A model generated the notes under the pieces. That model was not told the DNA's origin. It saw nothing but the letters and a program-made list of their open reading frames with translations, and searched no databases. DNA of 64,000 nucleotides from the NCBI RefSeq assembly GCF_020711235.1, contig NZ_JAJFAV010000015.1:1-64000 (forward strand). Reading direction: 5' to 3'. The DNA comes from Hymenobacter sp. 15J16-1T3B. Its GTDB lineage: Bacteria > Bacteroidota > Bacteroidia > Cytophagales > Hymenobacteraceae. Position 1 is the stretch's first letter; every line of letters starts with the position of its first letter. The position numbers were made by a program, and so were the translations under genes. Shown one piece after another: positions 1 to 10,890 of this stretch.

Positions 1-923
1 GAGGCGCCCCCGGCCAGCTTGAGGTGGTAGCGGGCGGCGGCCTTGGTGCCGCGGCGGGCGGGGTTCACGGCCCGGCGGCGCCCCTGCACCACGTAGTCGT
101 TGATGCCGTCTTTGAAGTACTCCTCGGGGCCGGCTTCCAGCTCGTAGAGCACGGTGCCGTTGGTGTCGTTGTCGCAGAACAGCAGCTCGCCCGGCTGCTC
201 GCAGTAGAAGTGGTAGCGTCCCAGGTCGCGGTGCTCGGCCCGGATTTCGCCCGGCCCGGCGGCCTGCAGCTCGGGGCGGTAGCTGTCGTAGCCCCAGCTC
301 CAGGTGTTGCGGAACCAGAGCTGCGGCAGCACGTCGAGGCGGGCGGTTTTGCGGCCGCGGTTGTGCACCGTCACGGTGATGAGCAGGTCATCGGGGCCGG
401 CCTTGGCGTATTCCAGGAACACGTCGAAGTAACGCCCCTGGTCGAAGATGCCGGTGTCGAGCAGCTCGTATTCGGGTTCGTCGCGCCCGCGGCGGGCATT
501 TTCCTGCAGCAGCTGCCGGTACGGAAACGCCCGCTGCGGGTACTTGTAGAGCATCTTCATGTAGGAGTGCGTGGGCGTGCTGTCGAGGTAGTAGTAGCAC
601 TCCTTCACGTCCTCGCCGTGGTTGCCCTGCCCGTTGGTGAGGCCAAACAGGCGCTCCTTCAGAAACGGATCAGCCCCGTTCCACAGCCCCAGGCCGAAGC
701 ACAGCAGCTGCTGGTCGTCCGAAATACCGCCGATGCCTTCTTCGCCCCAGCGGTAGGCGTAGCTGCGGGCCATGTTGTGCGACACGAAGTCCCAGGCGTT
801 GCCGTGGGCGGAGTAGTCTTCCCGCACGGTGCCCCACTGGCGTTCCGTCAGGTAAGGCCCGAATTGCAGCCAGGCCGCGTCGCCTGATTTGGCGGCGGCT
901 AAGCGTAGTTGTTCTTGCGTCAT
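1..923 (-). CDS. GH63/MGH1-type glucosidase, N-terminal part (truncated by window edge)
   Basis: An open frame runs from an ATG at 923 to the left edge without a stop: 307 codons, 3' end missing. The product starts MTQEQLRLAAAKSGDAAWLQ and carries the blocks ERQWGTVREDYS, AYRWGEEGIGGI, LCFGLGLWNGADP, LKERLFGLTNGQGNHGEDVK and LDSTPTHSYMKMLYKYP. I recognise these as the N-terminal signature of the bacterial glucosidase family related to GH63 (MGH1-type catalytic domain). Family members are usually near 900 residues and cytoplasmic, and act on alpha-glucosides or mannosylglycerate-like substrates. The (alpha/alpha)6 catalytic domain would lie outside the window, so substrate and catalytic residues cannot be judged. 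No signal peptide is visible. It stands apart from the Mo genes. Confidence 0.82.
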   Translation of the reverse strand, partial: MTQEQLRLAAAKSGDAAWLQFGPYLTERQWGTVREDYSAHGNAWDFVSHNMARSYAYRWGEEGIGGISDDQQLLCFGLGLWNGADPFLKERLFGLTNGQGNHGEDVKECYYYLDSTPTHSYMKMLYKYPQRAFPYRQLLQENARRGRDEPEYELLDTGIFDQGRYFDVFLEYAKAGPDDLLITVTVHNRGRKTARLDVLPQLWFRNTWSWGYDSYRPELQAAGPGEIRAEHRDLGRYHFYCEQPGELLFCDNDTNGTVLYELEAGPEEYFKDGINDYVVQGRRRAVNPARRGTKAAARYHLKLAGGA

Positions 924-1399
924 GAATGGTATGGCGAAGCCCGGGCCGGAGCCGGGGCCGAAGCGTAAGAGTTGAGAGAGGGCGCAAGGGCGAAGAAGTA
1001 GCGGGAAGGCGCATGCTCGGTTCCATCAGTTCGGGTGCCACTCGCGCAGGTTTTTTGGGCTTGTACGTAAGCTACCGCGCAGATTGTTAACCCGCTAAGT
1101 GGTTTTGAATCAGCCGCATCGGTGCGCAAACGTTTGCTAAGCGCCTAGCCGGGCCCGGCGGTCGGGCCACCAAAACCGAGCCAGCTGCCCGGTTACACGC
1201 TGGCTGGCGTCGGCCAACCGCCTTAGTCGCAGCTCCTAAGCCCGCGGAGCGGGCGGGGCTGTGCGGGGCGGGGCCAGCGGCAAGCGCCCCCGCCGGCTCC
1301 GTAGTTACCGCAGTCTAAAATAAGTGTTTTACTATTTATCCGGGTTGGAACTATACAGGGACGGAATATGCTTGTGGCTCCAAACATTTCCCCCACCCT
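924..1399. other. Intergenic region, no gene seen
   Basis: This stretch lies between the divergently transcribed glucosidase gene and the 80-residue gene at 1400. I see no RNA gene, no convincing ORF and no clear TAnnTTTG promoter box. It presumably holds both promoters. Confidence 0.4.
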
Positions 1400-1642
1400 A
1401 TGCTTGATAACTACCTCGTCGCCACCGGCTTTTACCAGATTTCCTGGCCCGATGGCCCCGACGCCAAACCGGGCATCACTTTCGTGCGCCCTGGCGCCCG
1501 CGAATCCCTGCGGGTGTTCCTCTGCGCCGCCGCCCCGGAAATGGAAGTGTACACCGGCGACCTGCAGAACGGCCGCCTCGTGTACCGCGGCCCGGCCGAA
1601 GTAGTGGAGCAGCTGCGCAACCTGGCCGAACGACAGAACTAG
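1400..1642 (+). CDS. Small hypothetical protein, 80 aa
   Basis: Encodes 80 residues starting MLDNYLVATGFYQISWPDG. I do not recognise a family. The protein is soluble, without a signal peptide or membrane segment, and ends in a helical stretch (VVEQLRNLAERQN). The frame is supported by normal GC-rich third positions and by an intrinsic terminator starting 22 bp after the stop. It is monocistronic between the divergent glucosidase gene and the convergent molybdopterin oxidoreductase gene. The overlapping frame starting at 1368 and the antisense frames have atypical composition and are taken as shadows. Confidence 0.6.
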   Translation: MLDNYLVATGFYQISWPDGPDAKPGITFVRPGARESLRVFLCAAAPEMEVYTGDLQNGRLVYRGPAEVVEQLRNLAERQN

Positions 1643-1664
1643 CGGCCTACCTGATTCAACCAAA

Positions 1665-1698
1665 AAGCCCGTTTGCAAGCTGCAAACGGGCTTTTTTT
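1665..1698 (+). terminator. Rho-independent terminator
   Basis: A perfect 13-bp stem (arms 1665-1677 and 1681-1693) with a 3-nt loop is followed by a run of T. It ends the 80-residue gene; the A-run on the other side could also serve the minus strand. Confidence 0.9.
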
Positions 1699-1821
1699 AT
1701 ATCCTGGCAGACTAGTACTAGCGTTGCGCCTCACTTCCCTCTTCGAAAAGGGAAAGGGGCCAGGAGAAGCATTTAAGCTGCTCCTTATGCTGCCCGCGGG
1801 CTTTTCAGGCTCAGCTTAAGT

Positions 1822-4383
<2,562 letters not shown>

Positions 4384-4391
4384 GGCGGGAA

Positions 4392-4398
4392 CCTCCTC
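4392..4398 (-). promoter_or_regulatory. Strong Shine-Dalgarno that decides the start of the YdeP-like gene
   Basis: Read on the minus strand this is GAGGAGG with 8 nt to the ATG at 4383. Bacteroidota genes usually lack such strong sites, so it is good evidence against the longer frame starting at 4539. Confidence 0.7.
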
Positions 4399-4546
4399 GG
4401 CCTCTCTCCGCGGGGAGCCTGACGACTGCGGGAGGCTTTGGTATCGGTGGATGGGAATAAATGGCAGAAGTGGACAGCTGGGTCGGTGGCCGGCTAGGTG
4501 AGTCAGCAGACGTGTTACCGGCCACTTATCACCTATCACGGCCTGC

Positions 4547-4888
4547 CTAGTGCCGGCAGCCCAGGTCTTTCTCGACCAGTATACGCAGCTCCTGCCCGTC
4601 CGTCATGTCGACGGTGCCGGCCAGGCTGATTTCGGCGGGCTGCAGCCAGTCTTGGGCCAGGCCGGCGGGCACCAGCACGGAAAGGGCGCCGGGCGTGTAC
4701 GCTACGCGCAGGGCCTGCGCGGCGGCGGTGGAGTCGTCGTCGGTGCGCTGCAAAGCGTAGGTGAGCTGGCCGTCGGGGCCGGGGGCCAGCGGCACCACGG
4801 CGGCCACGCGGCCGGCCTGGGCAAACTGCGCCACTTCCTCCTCGGAGAGGCGCAGGCGCAGGGTGTTGTCTTCGATGCGGAGTTTCAT
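4547..4888 (-). CDS. DUF7009-like small protein next to fdhD
   Basis: A 113-residue soluble protein starting MKLRIEDNTLRLRLSEEEVA and ending in VEKDLGCRH. The opening block (MKxRIxxNxLRLRLxxxEV) resembles proteins I know as DUF7009, found near formate dehydrogenase genes in Bacteroidota; this assignment is from memory. It lies between fdhD (47 bp upstream) and the YdeP-like gene (about 160 bp downstream) on the same strand. That fits an accessory or assembly role for the oxidoreductase, which is an inference. The single Cys near the C-terminus is the only obvious metal or sulfur ligand candidate besides the C-terminal His. Confidence 0.7.
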   Translation of the reverse strand: MKLRIEDNTLRLRLSEEEVAQFAQAGRVAAVVPLAPGPDGQLTYALQRTDDDSTAAAQALRVAYTPGALSVLVPAGLAQDWLQPAEISLAGTVDMTDGQELRILVEKDLGCRH

Positions 4889-4935
4889 GGGCGGGGAAGG
4901 CCAAACGGCGCGCCAAGGTAGCGCGGCCCGGCGGG

Positions 4936-5799
4936 TCATACGATGCGCCAGGGGTGCGAGTAGATGTTGTAGCGCTGCTGGCGCACGAAGCCCAGCAGCG
5001 TCATGCCGAAATCCTGGGCGGCCTGCACGGCCAGGGAGCTGGGCGCGCCCACGGCGGCCAGCACGCCGATGCCGGCCACGGCCGCCTTCTGCACCAGCTC
5101 GAAAGAGGCCCGGCCGCTCACCAGCAGCACGTGCCGGTGCAGGGGCAGCTGCCCGTCGAGCAGGGCGGCGCCGATGAGCTTGTCGAGGGCGTTGTGCCGG
5201 CCCACGTCTTCGCGCAGCAGCAGCAGCTCCCCCGCGGGCGAAAACAGCGCGGCGGCGTGCAAGCCACCGGTCTGCTCGAACACGGCCTGCGCCTCCCGCT
5301 GCCGCTCGGGCAGCTCGTGAATCACGGCGGCCGGAATCAGCGGGCCCTCGGCGGGCAATACGGGGCAAGCAGCGGCGTGCACGGCCTCGATGCTGGTTTT
5401 GCCGCACACGCCGCAGCTGCTGCTGGTGTAGAAGTGGCGCTCCAGGCGGGGCAGGTCCAGCGGCAGGTCGGCGGCCAGCTCGGCGCGCACCACGTTGCCC
5501 TGCTCCTCGGGCTTTTGCACGTCGGGGCAGGGGCGCACGCCCAGCAGCTCTTCGCGCCGTCGGATCAGGCCCTCGGTGAGCAGAAAGCCGGCGGCCAGCT
5601 CTTCGTCGTGGCCGGGCGTGCGCATGGTCACGGCCAGGGTGCGGTGCGCCCGCTGCCCGCTCGGGCCGTAGCCCAAGCGGATTTCCAGCGGCTCCTCGGC
5701 GGCCAGCACGTCGTCGGCCGCGGTGCGGGCCTCTCCCACCACGCGCTGCACGCGGGCGTATTCGTAGCTGGTCGGCGGCAGAAAAACGGGAGCGGGCAT
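4936..5799 (-). CDS. fdhD: Formate dehydrogenase accessory sulfurtransferase FdhD
   Basis: A 287-residue cytoplasmic protein. In this family FdhD takes sulfur from the cysteine desulfurase IscS and passes it to bis-MGD, giving active formate dehydrogenase. The sequence shows EEPLEIRL (residues 35-42), MRTPGHDEELAAGFLLTEG (59-77) and the loop SSCGVCGKTS with Cys129 and Cys132, matching the CxxC loop of E. coli FdhD. Length is normal. It sits directly upstream of the DUF7009-like gene and the YdeP-like oxidoreductase, its likely client. The start ATG at 5799 matches the usual family N-terminus. Confidence 0.95.
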   Translation of the reverse strand: MPAPVFLPPTSYEYARVQRVVGEARTAADDVLAAEEPLEIRLGYGPSGQRAHRTLAVTMRTPGHDEELAAGFLLTEGLIRRREELLGVRPCPDVQKPEEQGNVVRAELAADLPLDLPRLERHFYTSSSCGVCGKTSIEAVHAAACPVLPAEGPLIPAAVIHELPERQREAQAVFEQTGGLHAAALFSPAGELLLLREDVGRHNALDKLIGAALLDGQLPLHRHVLLVSGRASFELVQKAAVAGIGVLAAVGAPSSLAVQAAQDFGMTLLGFVRQQRYNIYSHPWRIV

Positions 5800-5894
5800 G
5801 CGGGTATGAGAAAAAAAGGCTTCGGCAAACGAGCCGGCATCAGTGAATAGCTGCCAACGCGGCTAATTGTTCACGCGGCCGCCCTCGTGGCGGC

Positions 5895-6038
5895 TTACTT
5901 AAACAGGGCCAGGGCCTTGATGAATGTCTGCGTGATGCCCCAGAGCAGCGGCACGCCCACGTAGAGCCAGGCCAGGGCGACTTTCAGGTTGGAGCTCGGT
6001 TCGGCAGCGGGCGCCGGGGCAGCGGGTTGCGGTTCCAT
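5895..6038 (-). CDS. MFS transporter small subunit, 47 aa
   Basis: Encodes 47 residues: an Ala/Pro-rich N-terminus (MEPQPAAPAPAAEPSSN) followed by one hydrophobic helix with WLYVGVPLLWGITQTFIKAL. Short proteins with one membrane span of this kind are known directly downstream of oxalate/formate (OFA) family MFS transporters and are annotated as MFS transporter small subunits. Here the start lies 35 bp after the transporter stop on the same strand. The role, perhaps stabilising the transporter, is inferred from this fixed linkage. Confidence 0.8.
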   Translation of the reverse strand: MEPQPAAPAPAAEPSSNLKVALAWLYVGVPLLWGITQTFIKALALFK

Positions 6039-6073
6039 ATCGTTGGGTCGGGTTAGCAGATCAGCAAGTGCGG

Positions 6074-7489
6074 CTAGTGGGCCGGGGCCGCCTCGGCTTC
6101 AGCCCGCGACACCGTCTCGTGCACGAAGTACCGGTCGTTGACGGCCCGGATGAGCGCATCGGCCAGGAAGCCGACCACCAGCAGCCCGGCCATGGTGTAA
6201 AACACGTTCTGGAAGGCCGCGGCGCCTTCCAGGTGCTTGGCCTTGGCGCTTTCGTGCAGGTAGTTGACCAGCAGCGGGCCCAGCACCCCGGCCGTGCTCC
6301 AGGCTGTGAGCACCCGGCCGTGGATGGCGCCTACCTCCTTTTTGCCGAACAGGTCGCTCAGAAAGGCCGGCATGGTGGCGAAGCCCCCGCCGTACATGCT
6401 CAGAATGACGCAGCAGGCCACCACGAACAAGGTCAGCGAGGCGTGGCGCCCGAGTGTGGGCAGCAGGGCGTATAGCACGATGCCCAACCCGAAATAAAGC
6501 AGGTAGATGCGCTTGCGCCCGATTTTGTCGGAGGCCGACGACCAGAAAAAGCGCCCCAGCAGGTTGAACAAGCTCAGCAGCCCCACGAAGCCGCCCGCCG
6601 CCGCGGCCGTGATGCCGCGGCCCGCGCCCAGCACCTGGTCGGAGAAGATTTCCTGAATCATGGGCGAGGCCGTTTCCAGGATGCCGATGCCGGCCGTCAC
6701 GTTCATGCACAGCACCACCCACAGCAGCCAGAACTGCGGCGTGCGGATGGCCTGGCTGGCCAGCACGTTGCCGGTGGTTATCATCTCGTGGTGGTTGGCG
6801 GCGGGCACGTAGCCGGCCGGTTTCCAGCCCTCGGCCGGCACCCGGATGGTCCACACGCCCAGCTGCATAAACAGCAGGTAAATGACGCCCAGAGCAATGA
6901 ACGTGGCCGCCACGCCGTGGTCGGTGGGCGTTTTGAAATGGCTCATCAGCGCCAGGGACAGCGGGGAGGCAATCATGGCGCCGCCGCCGAAGCCCATGAT
7001 GGCCATGCCGGTGGCCACGCCCGGCCGGTCCGGAAACCACTTGATGAGCGTGCTCACCGGCGAGATGTAGCCGATGCCCAGCCCGATGCCGCCCACCACG
7101 CCGTAGCCGAAGTAGAGCAGCGGCAAGGAGTGCAGGTGCACGCCCCAGGAGCCGAGAAAAAAGCCGCCCGCGAAGCACAGGGCCGAAGTCAGCATGGCCT
7201 TGCGCGGCCCCACCCGCTCCAGCCAGGTGCCAAACACCGCCGCCGATAAGCCCAGCAGCACGATGGCAATGGAGAAAATCCAACCGACCTGCCCCGCCGT
7301 CCAGTCGCCGGGCGCGGGGTGGTCCACGTCGTGGCTGAGCAGCGACATCAGCGGATTCTTGAACACGCTAAAGGCGTAGGCCTGCCCGATAGCCAGGTGA
7401 ATGGCCAGGGCGGCGGGCGGAATCAGCCAGCGGTTGAAACTAGGTTCCGCCACGGTGCGGCTGCGGTCCAGCAGGGAAGTTTCGGCCAT
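6074..7489 (-). CDS. OFA-family MFS transporter (oxalate/formate antiporter-like)
   Basis: A 471-residue inner-membrane protein with about 12 hydrophobic segments. It has the family N-terminal block RWLIPPAALAIHLAIGQAYA, then FSVFKNPL, a TGWIFSI-like block (VGWIFSIAIVLLG) and the cytoplasmic SDKIGRKRIYLLY loop typical of MFS. Members move oxalate, formate or related monocarboxylates across the inner membrane. It heads the minus-strand set that continues with the small subunit, fdhD, the DUF7009-like gene and the molybdopterin oxidoreductase, consistent with supplying or exporting that enzyme's substrate. It is divergent from the MoeZ-like gene. Confidence 0.9.
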   Translation of the reverse strand: MAETSLLDRSRTVAEPSFNRWLIPPAALAIHLAIGQAYAFSVFKNPLMSLLSHDVDHPAPGDWTAGQVGWIFSIAIVLLGLSAAVFGTWLERVGPRKAMLTSALCFAGGFFLGSWGVHLHSLPLLYFGYGVVGGIGLGIGYISPVSTLIKWFPDRPGVATGMAIMGFGGGAMIASPLSLALMSHFKTPTDHGVAATFIALGVIYLLFMQLGVWTIRVPAEGWKPAGYVPAANHHEMITTGNVLASQAIRTPQFWLLWVVLCMNVTAGIGILETASPMIQEIFSDQVLGAGRGITAAAAGGFVGLLSLFNLLGRFFWSSASDKIGRKRIYLLYFGLGIVLYALLPTLGRHASLTLFVVACCVILSMYGGGFATMPAFLSDLFGKKEVGAIHGRVLTAWSTAGVLGPLLVNYLHESAKAKHLEGAAAFQNVFYTMAGLLVVGFLADALIRAVNDRYFVHETVSRAEAEAAPAH

Positions 7490-7823
7490 GAAAAATGGTG
7501 GCGGTTGTGGGAGAAGGACGCGCTGCCGCGCCCAGGATTTGTTCTTGGGTACGCACCGCCGCCCGCCGCGTTGCCTGCTGTTTGCCGTAGCTGCTGATTA
7601 GCCAGGCAGACCGATGAAGGCTGGATGAATGAATTTAATAAGCAACGCATTTTGCCCTGATATTCAATATCTTATCACGAGCACAGCTATTAGCATTAGG
7701 TTACTCGTTGGTTACTACTGTGCCATTGTTCCGCCAAGGCGCGCCCAACCTTTCCGGGCGCCTAGGAGTTTGAGAGGCAGCCCGCCGCGCCTTGGTCGCA
7801 GGCCTTTCACCAGCTTTTCCGCC
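7490..7823. other. Divergent intergenic region, OFA transporter and MoeZ-like gene
   Basis: This gap should hold the promoters of both neighbouring genes. The plus-strand frame of the MoeZ-like gene stays open back to an ATG at 7629, but the extra residues do not look like the family and the AT-rich 7630-7700 part looks regulatory. No clear TAnnTTTG box was found. Confidence 0.4.
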
Positions 7824-8912
7824 GTGCTTACTCCCGACGAACGCCACCGCTACCGCCGCCACCTCCAACTGCCCGAAATCGGCGAAGCAGGTCAGTTGAA
7901 GCTGCGCGCGGCCCGGGTGCTGGTGGTGGGCGCGGGCGGCCTGGGCTGCCCGGTGCTGCAGTACCTGGCCGCCGCCGGCGTGGGCACCCTCGGCATTGCC
8001 GACGCCGACCAAGTGGAACTCAGCAACCTGCAGCGCCAGATCCTCTACGGCCCCGCCGACCTCGGCCAGCCCAAAGCGGCCACCGCCGCCCGCGAGGTGC
8101 AGCGCCTCAACCCGCTGGTGCACCCCGAGGTGCACGCCCTGCGCGTCACGCCAGCCAATGCCCAGTCGCTGGTGGCGGCCTACGACCTCGTCGTCGACGC
8201 CACCGACAACTTTCCTACCCGCTACCTGCTCAACGACACCTGCGTGCTGCTCGGCAAGCCGCTGGTGTCGGGCGCCATCTACAAGTTCGAGGGGCAGGTG
8301 TCGGTGTTCAACTACCGCGGGGGGCCCTCCTACCGCTGCCTGTTTCCGGAGCCGCCCGGCCCCGCCGAAGCCCCCAACTGCGATACGACCGGCGTGCTGG
8401 GGGTGCTGCCCGGCCTCATCGGCACGGTGCAGGCGTCGGAAGCGCTGAAAGTGGTGCTCGATCTGGGAGAAGTGCTCAGCGGCCGCCTGTGGGTGCTCGA
8501 CGCGCTGACCATGCAGACGCGCACCCTGCGCTTCGCTCGTCACCCCGAGCGCAGCCTAATCACAACGGCCACCGCCAACCCTGCCGACTACCAAGACCCC
8601 GGCTGCGCCGCCCCGCCCGCCGGCATCACGGCCGCCGAGCTGCGGGCGCGGCTGCAGTCCCCTGCCCCGCCCTTTTTGCTTGATGTGCGCGAACCGCACG
8701 AGTTTGCAGCCCAGCACCTGCCCGGCGCCCTGCTGCTGCCGCTGGGCCAGCTGGCCGCGGGGGTAGCCGCCGTGCCGCGCGAGCAGCCGGTGGTGGTGTA
8801 CTGCCGCTCCGGAGCCCGCAGCGCCCGCGCCATTCAGCAGCTGCAGGCCGAATTCGGCTTTACCAACCTGCACAACCTCGAAGGCGGCATCCTGGCCTGG
8901 GCCGAAGCCTGA
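7824..8912 (+). CDS. MoeB/MoeZ-like E1 enzyme (HesA/MoeB/ThiF family) with C-terminal rhodanese domain
   Basis: A 362-residue cytoplasmic enzyme. Residues 1-250 form the E1 domain with the ATP site VVGAGGLG (34-41) and CDTTGVLG (Cys186) in the position of the ThiF/MoeB cysteine. Residues about 268-360 are a rhodanese domain with active-site loop CRSGAR (Cys327). Such proteins adenylate the C-terminal glycine of MoaD or ThiS and deliver sulfur to it as thiocarboxylate. The usual zinc site is degenerate: the first CxxC reads SYRC (Ser169, Cys172) and the second pair is absent. The start is a GTG at 7824, where family homology begins; an in-frame ATG at 7629 is the alternative. The MoaD partner is encoded at 12900. 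Confidence 0.88.
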   Translation: MLTPDERHRYRRHLQLPEIGEAGQLKLRAARVLVVGAGGLGCPVLQYLAAAGVGTLGIADADQVELSNLQRQILYGPADLGQPKAATAAREVQRLNPLVHPEVHALRVTPANAQSLVAAYDLVVDATDNFPTRYLLNDTCVLLGKPLVSGAIYKFEGQVSVFNYRGGPSYRCLFPEPPGPAEAPNCDTTGVLGVLPGLIGTVQASEALKVVLDLGEVLSGRLWVLDALTMQTRTLRFARHPERSLITTATANPADYQDPGCAAPPAGITAAELRARLQSPAPPFLLDVREPHEFAAQHLPGALLLPLGQLAAGVAAVPREQPVVVYCRSGARSARAIQQLQAEFGFTNLHNLEGGILAWAEA

Positions 8913-8924
8913 GCCCGCCACCCA

Positions 8925-9007
8925 GCTGATTTCGGGCGCGTCGGGCTGCTGCGTAGCGGAACCGCTGCCCGAAATCAGCCGGGGGCACCAACCTACGTGG
9001 CGCCCCC
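8925..9007. terminator. Two adjacent hairpins downstream of the MoeZ-like gene
   Basis: The first hairpin has 13-bp arms (8925-8937 with 8967-8979) around a smaller inner palindrome. The second has 10-nt arms (8981-8990 with 8998-9007) with one mismatch. Neither has a T run. They could end transcription or set mRNA levels between this gene and the transporter at 9120. Confidence 0.45.
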
Positions 9008-9119
9008 GGCCGTATGCCTGGGCGGCTCACCTGTTCCTCGCGGGCCAAAAGCCTGCGTTATTTTCAGGCGCCGGAAATGCCCGCGTTGCGCGCAAACCCG
9101 CCGCCACCCCTCCTGCTTC

Positions 9120-10283
9120 ATGCCCGAAACTGCTTCCCCGCCCGTGCGCCCCCGCCTCCGCTTCGACCGCAACGAGCTGGCCGGCGCCTTCGGCGACCTG
9201 GGCACCGACCTGCCCCTGCTCATCGGCATCATCGCCGCCTCCGACGTCGACGCGGCCGGGGTACTCATCATGTTCGGGCTGATGCAGGTGTTTTCGGGGC
9301 TGTGGTACGGGCTACCCATGCCGGTGCAGCCGCTCAAAGCCTTTGCTGCGCTGGTCATTGCCCAGAAGCTGCCCGGCCGGCTCATTTTCGGCGGCGGGCT
9401 GGCCATTGGCGTGAGCATGCTGCTGCTGACGGTAACCGGCCTCATCGATGCGCTGGCGCGCCTGGTGCCCAAGCCGGTGGTGCGCGGCATTCAGCTGGGG
9501 CTGGCCCTGCAGCTCTCGACTTTGGCCCTGAAAGAGTATGTGCCCGCCGATGGGCTAGGCGGCTACGCCTTGGCGGCCGCGGCGTTTCTGATTACGGTGG
9601 TCCTGCTCGGCAACCGCCGCGTGCCCGCGGCCCTGCTGGTCATTGCCTTGGGCGTGGCCTACGGCCTGACATTCAAGCTGGACCTGGCCACCGCCCAGCG
9701 CGCCCTCGGCCTGCACCTGCCCGCCCCGCGCGTGCCCGCCTGGCCCGACGTGCTGGCCGGCGCCGTGCTGCTGGCCCTGCCGCAGATTCCCCTCTCGCTC
9801 GGCAATTCCATCCTGGCTACCCGGCAGGTGCTGCACGACCATTTCCCGGAGCGCCGCATCACCGTGCGCCAGATCAGCTTTACCTACGCCCTGATGAACT
9901 TGGTGAACCCGCTGCTGGGCGGTTTTCCGGTGTGCCACGGCTCGGGCGGACTGGCCGGGCACTACGCCTTCGGGGCGCGCACGGGCGGCTCGGTGCTGCT
10001 CTACGGCGGACTGTTTCTGGTGCTGGGGCTGTTTTTCAGCCAGGGCTTTCAGCAAGTCGTGCAAATATTCCCGCTGCCGGTGTTGGGCGTGCTGCTGCTC
10101 TTCGAAGCCCTAACTCTGGCCGTCTTGCTGCGCGACGTGGCCGACTCCCGCGCCAGCCTGCTGGTCGTGGTGCTGGTGGGCCTGCTGTGCTGGGGCCTGC
10201 CCTACGGCTACCTGGTGGGCCTGACAGTGGGCACGGCGGTGTACTACGCCATGCAGCGCGGCTGGGTGGGCTTGGGCAAATAG
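9120..10283 (+). CDS. Putative sulfate/molybdate transporter, MOT1 type
   Basis: A 387-residue polytopic inner-membrane protein. Its N-terminus contains RNELAGAFGDLGTDLPLLIG, the hallmark of the MOT1 branch of the sulfate permease (SulP) superfamily. This branch lacks the STAS tail, and so does this protein. MPVQPLKAFAAL and GFPVCHGSGGLAGHYAFGAR are the other conserved membrane blocks. In other organisms such proteins take up molybdate with high affinity. Position between a MoeZ-like gene and moaA supports molybdate as substrate, which is an inference since no ModABC is encoded here. I chose ATG 9120 because the family N-terminus starts there. Confidence 0.85.
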   Translation: MPETASPPVRPRLRFDRNELAGAFGDLGTDLPLLIGIIAASDVDAAGVLIMFGLMQVFSGLWYGLPMPVQPLKAFAALVIAQKLPGRLIFGGGLAIGVSMLLLTVTGLIDALARLVPKPVVRGIQLGLALQLSTLALKEYVPADGLGGYALAAAAFLITVVLLGNRRVPAALLVIALGVAYGLTFKLDLATAQRALGLHLPAPRVPAWPDVLAGAVLLALPQIPLSLGNSILATRQVLHDHFPERRITVRQISFTYALMNLVNPLLGGFPVCHGSGGLAGHYAFGARTGGSVLLYGGLFLVLGLFFSQGFQQVVQIFPLPVLGVLLLFEALTLAVLLRDVADSRASLLVVVLVGLLCWGLPYGYLVGLTVGTAVYYAMQRGWVGLGK

Positions 10284-10333
10284 CGGCTTTTCTTCGTGCC
10301 GCACTGACCTAAACGGGTGTCCGCAACGCGCAA

Positions 10334-10373
10334 CTGCCCACCGCCGCGGCTCGGGGGCCGCGGCGGTGGGCAG
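10334..10373. terminator. 17-bp perfect hairpin between convergent genes
   Basis: The arms 10334-10350 and 10357-10373 pair perfectly around a 6-nt loop. There is no T run, but the position between the transporter and the convergent hypothetical gene suggests a bidirectional terminator. Confidence 0.65.
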
Positions 10374-10393
10374 GCAAATACAGGCGCACAGGC

Positions 10394-10819
10394 TTAAACC
10401 GGCTGGGCCGGGCTGGTGTCGGCGCTAGGGGCCGGGGCGGCCGTGGGCGCCGCGGCGTGGTAGCGGATGTGGCGCCCCAGGCACTGGGCCACGTCGGTAG
10501 CTAGCTGCTCGGGGGTGGAGTTGACGGCGTAAATCGTCTGGCCGGCGCGGCGCAGCATCAGCTGGGCGGCGGTGCCGTGTTCCGGCGACACCCGGGCGGC
10601 CACCACCAGCGCGTGCGTATCGGGCCAGGAGGCTTCGAAGGCCAGGGCGGTGCCCTCCCAGGGCGCCTTCACCGGCCGCACGCTCAGCGGACGAAACGAT
10701 TTGACTTCCTCAAAGGCCGTCAGCAGCGGATTGCTCAACACGGCAAGCTCCGCGGGGGCGGCTTCGGCGGCCGCTGCGTGGAGCGCGGCCGCAAACTCAT
10801 GGACGGTTGGAATGGGCAT
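10394..10819 (-). CDS. Hypothetical protein, 141 aa
   Basis: Encodes 141 residues that I cannot assign to a family. No signal peptide or membrane helix is visible. The middle part (FEASWPDTHALVVAARVSP, then QTIYAVNSTPEQLATDVAQC) looks like a small alpha/beta domain. The C-terminal 25 residues are Ala/Pro-rich and probably disordered. It is the downstream member of a minus-strand pair with the alpha/beta hydrolase gene (71 bp gap) and convergent with the molybdate transporter gene. Start ATG 10819 is the only plausible one. Confidence 0.6.
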   Translation of the reverse strand: MPIPTVHEFAAALHAAAAEAAPAELAVLSNPLLTAFEEVKSFRPLSVRPVKAPWEGTALAFEASWPDTHALVVAARVSPEHGTAAQLMLRRAGQTIYAVNSTPEQLATDVAQCLGRHIRYHAAAPTAAPAPSADTSPAQPV

Positions 10820-10890
10820 GGCAAACGGACAGAAAGGTGACGCTTCCGCAAAATGCGGATTTTTTCGTTTTCAACGGCCCCGGACCTCGG

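Noticed and set aside
4384-4539. N-terminal extension of the YdeP-like protein to ATG 4539
   Set aside because: A strong Shine-Dalgarno precedes ATG 4383 and the extra residues resemble translated intergenic DNA.
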